Notes under the pieces: model-generated
Database searches by the model: none
What the model saw: only the letters and a program-made list of their open reading frames with translations
What the model was told of the DNA's origin: nothing
Shown: piece after piece, positions 62,800-64,000 of the stretch
Layout: every line of letters begins with the position of its first letter
How positions within the stretch are numbered: position 1 is the stretch's first letter
Assembly: GCA_001632425.1 (NCBI GenBank)
Contig: KV425560.1
Coordinates: 480,418 to 544,417, forward strand
DNA: 64,000 nucleotides
Direction: 5' to 3'
Source: Neolentinus lepideus HHB14362 ss-1
Taxonomy: Eukaryota > Basidiomycota > Agaricomycetes > Gloeophyllales > Gloeophyllaceae
Position numbers and translations under genes: made by a program

Positions 62800-64000
62800 G
62801 TCGTGTATGAAAGACGGCACAAGCTTGTTGACGGTTTAACTACAGTTGCGTCTCGTCAGTGGCACTCAGTGGCAAATGCACCGCAGCCACACTTGACTGC
62901 GTCTATGACGTCAGAGTAAATTACGTAATTAGCTTCTGTGACATGTCACAGTAAGTTCAAGATTTTTTGAAAATTGGCGACTTCTCCCCTATGTGCAACT
63001 CTGTTCGACGGACTTCGACCGAATGGTAAAGCATGTATCCGTCGGATGGGAGCTGCGCAATTCAGATGGGCATTCCTCGTATGCACGCGGTCGCTCTGGC
63101 GCAGTTGGAAGATAGGAGCTCGGGCTGTTCCTAGGAGCCTCGAATCCGGTGCCAGTAGCAAGGTATTTCACTCAGTGCGATGCCGTTTTGTTCTCAATCT
63201 CCATACCACCAATCGAACCGCAGCAACTCGCAGTGAAACCTTGCTTCTCGATTTCAATGCCGCAACCAAATCGGGCAGCAACGATCAACGGCTTGTTGGT
63301 GCCTTACCGTGAGCAAACAGTGACCGGTCCCCTGTCCTCGGCGCATCTCTGTCTGGATATCATCTTTCTGGAGGAAATGCCTTGGTTGTCGTCTCTATTG
63401 TCGGCCTGCGTGTGTATGCACCGTCTGTTGATGCTTGGATATACCTCTCAGCACGCTCTTCGGGTCAATCGAGAGCTCATATGACACTGTCTCGGCCGTA
63501 TCGAGTCCTCGAAGGTAGCGAGCGTATGACGCCTTAGTCTCGTGCTGCCATTCCTTTGGCAGATGACGGCCCGCAACAACGGTCGACTGCACTGCATCGG
63601 GTTGTCGTGTCTCACAGGTCTTTACCATTCGGTCTTCGGTCCTACAAGAACACTGGCATTTCTTCCTCGTAAGCATCAAAACTGTATCTTGGTTGCGATC
63701 TTCCTTCTCTGCCGAGGCTAGATTCTGTTCTCCTCGTGGCATAACTCCTCCCAGTCGTCACTCACGCTGTCGGTCCTTCATACGATCCTGGGTCAATCAC
63801 TTCATCCCCGAGTTGCGTTCCGAACTCTACGATCGTGGATGTACACGGTGGCGCTCATGGATGGTGCACATACGCATGAGCTATTCATCCGCAAAGGCCG
63901 AGGCTGGTCCTGATTGTCGTCCTTTACTGCACGGCTTGTGATAGTCCATTCTTGTACGTCGCTGGCATTTCCTCCGCCCTTCTCGCAGTCTGTCATGCAA
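62800..64000. other. Right-end region, no supported gene
   Basis: Upstream of the F-box/RCC1 gene to the window edge. Minus-strand frames at 63395-63742 and 63802-63996 look slightly protein-like (for example VQEWTITSRAVKDDNQDQP), and candidate GT..AG introns exist, but I could not join them without a stop. It may be the 3' part of a gene running in from the right. A tRNA-like patch at about 63095-63165 was checked and rejected. Confidence 0.4.

Noticed and set aside
63095..63165. tRNA-like patch with TGGCGCAGTTGG (A-box-like) and CTCGAATCC (B-box-like)
   Set aside because: The T-stem and the acceptor stem do not pair, and the T-loop begins with C. No cloverleaf can be drawn.

Overview
The window is fungal nuclear DNA, almost certainly from a mushroom-forming basidiomycete (Agaricomycetes). 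Coding density is high on both strands. Genes are broken by many very short introns, mostly 42-75 nt with GT(A/G)(A/C/G)G(T)-type donors and CTRA(C/T)-like branch sites. The window also holds lineage-typical items: a TPR-CHAT remnant, a BTB-protein tail, an R3H-SUZ protein and a membrane-anchored GH5 exo-glucanase. I rebuilt the spliced models by hand. In every intact model the summed exon length is a multiple of three, and the conserved motifs join cleanly across the introns.

Left part (1-15.3 kb): the 3' two-thirds of the ATM/Tel1 kinase gene (cut by the window edge), convergent with a Ste20/PAK-type kinase. Then come a small orphan protein, a short-chain dehydrogenase, and a NAPE-PLD-type metallo-lipase. 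Middle (15.8-33.5 kb): a type II membrane exo-beta-1,3-glucanase with a 5-nt micro-exon; an orphan gene beside a broken TPR-CHAT pseudogene; two fungus-specific low-complexity proteins; tRNA pseudouridine synthase PUS1 with a probable dual (mitochondrial/nuclear) start; a small membrane protein; a histidine acid phosphatase with a 9-nt micro-exon; and a DUF202 protein. Right part (33.7-62.8 kb): an orphan basic protein, an AVT-type amino-acid transporter, an R3H-SUZ RNA-binding protein, and a 15-exon aldo-keto reductase with two GC-AG introns. These are followed by a decayed RVB1 pseudogene and a 2.9-kb gene-poor stretch, then RPB4, divergent from a D-xylulose kinase. Last come methylenetetrahydrofolate reductase, an ELMO/CED-12 homologue, a BTB-type tail fragment and an F-box/RCC1 protein of the SAF1 type. 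The final 1.2 kb has no gene I can support.

Most genes are unrelated housekeeping or signalling genes; I see no biosynthetic cluster, operon-like system, CRISPR array or intact mobile element. The most unusual content is (i) micro-exons and non-canonical splice sites that automated annotation would probably miss, and (ii) two clear pseudogenes, RVB1 and TPR-CHAT. I did not find a convincing wholly new multi-gene system.
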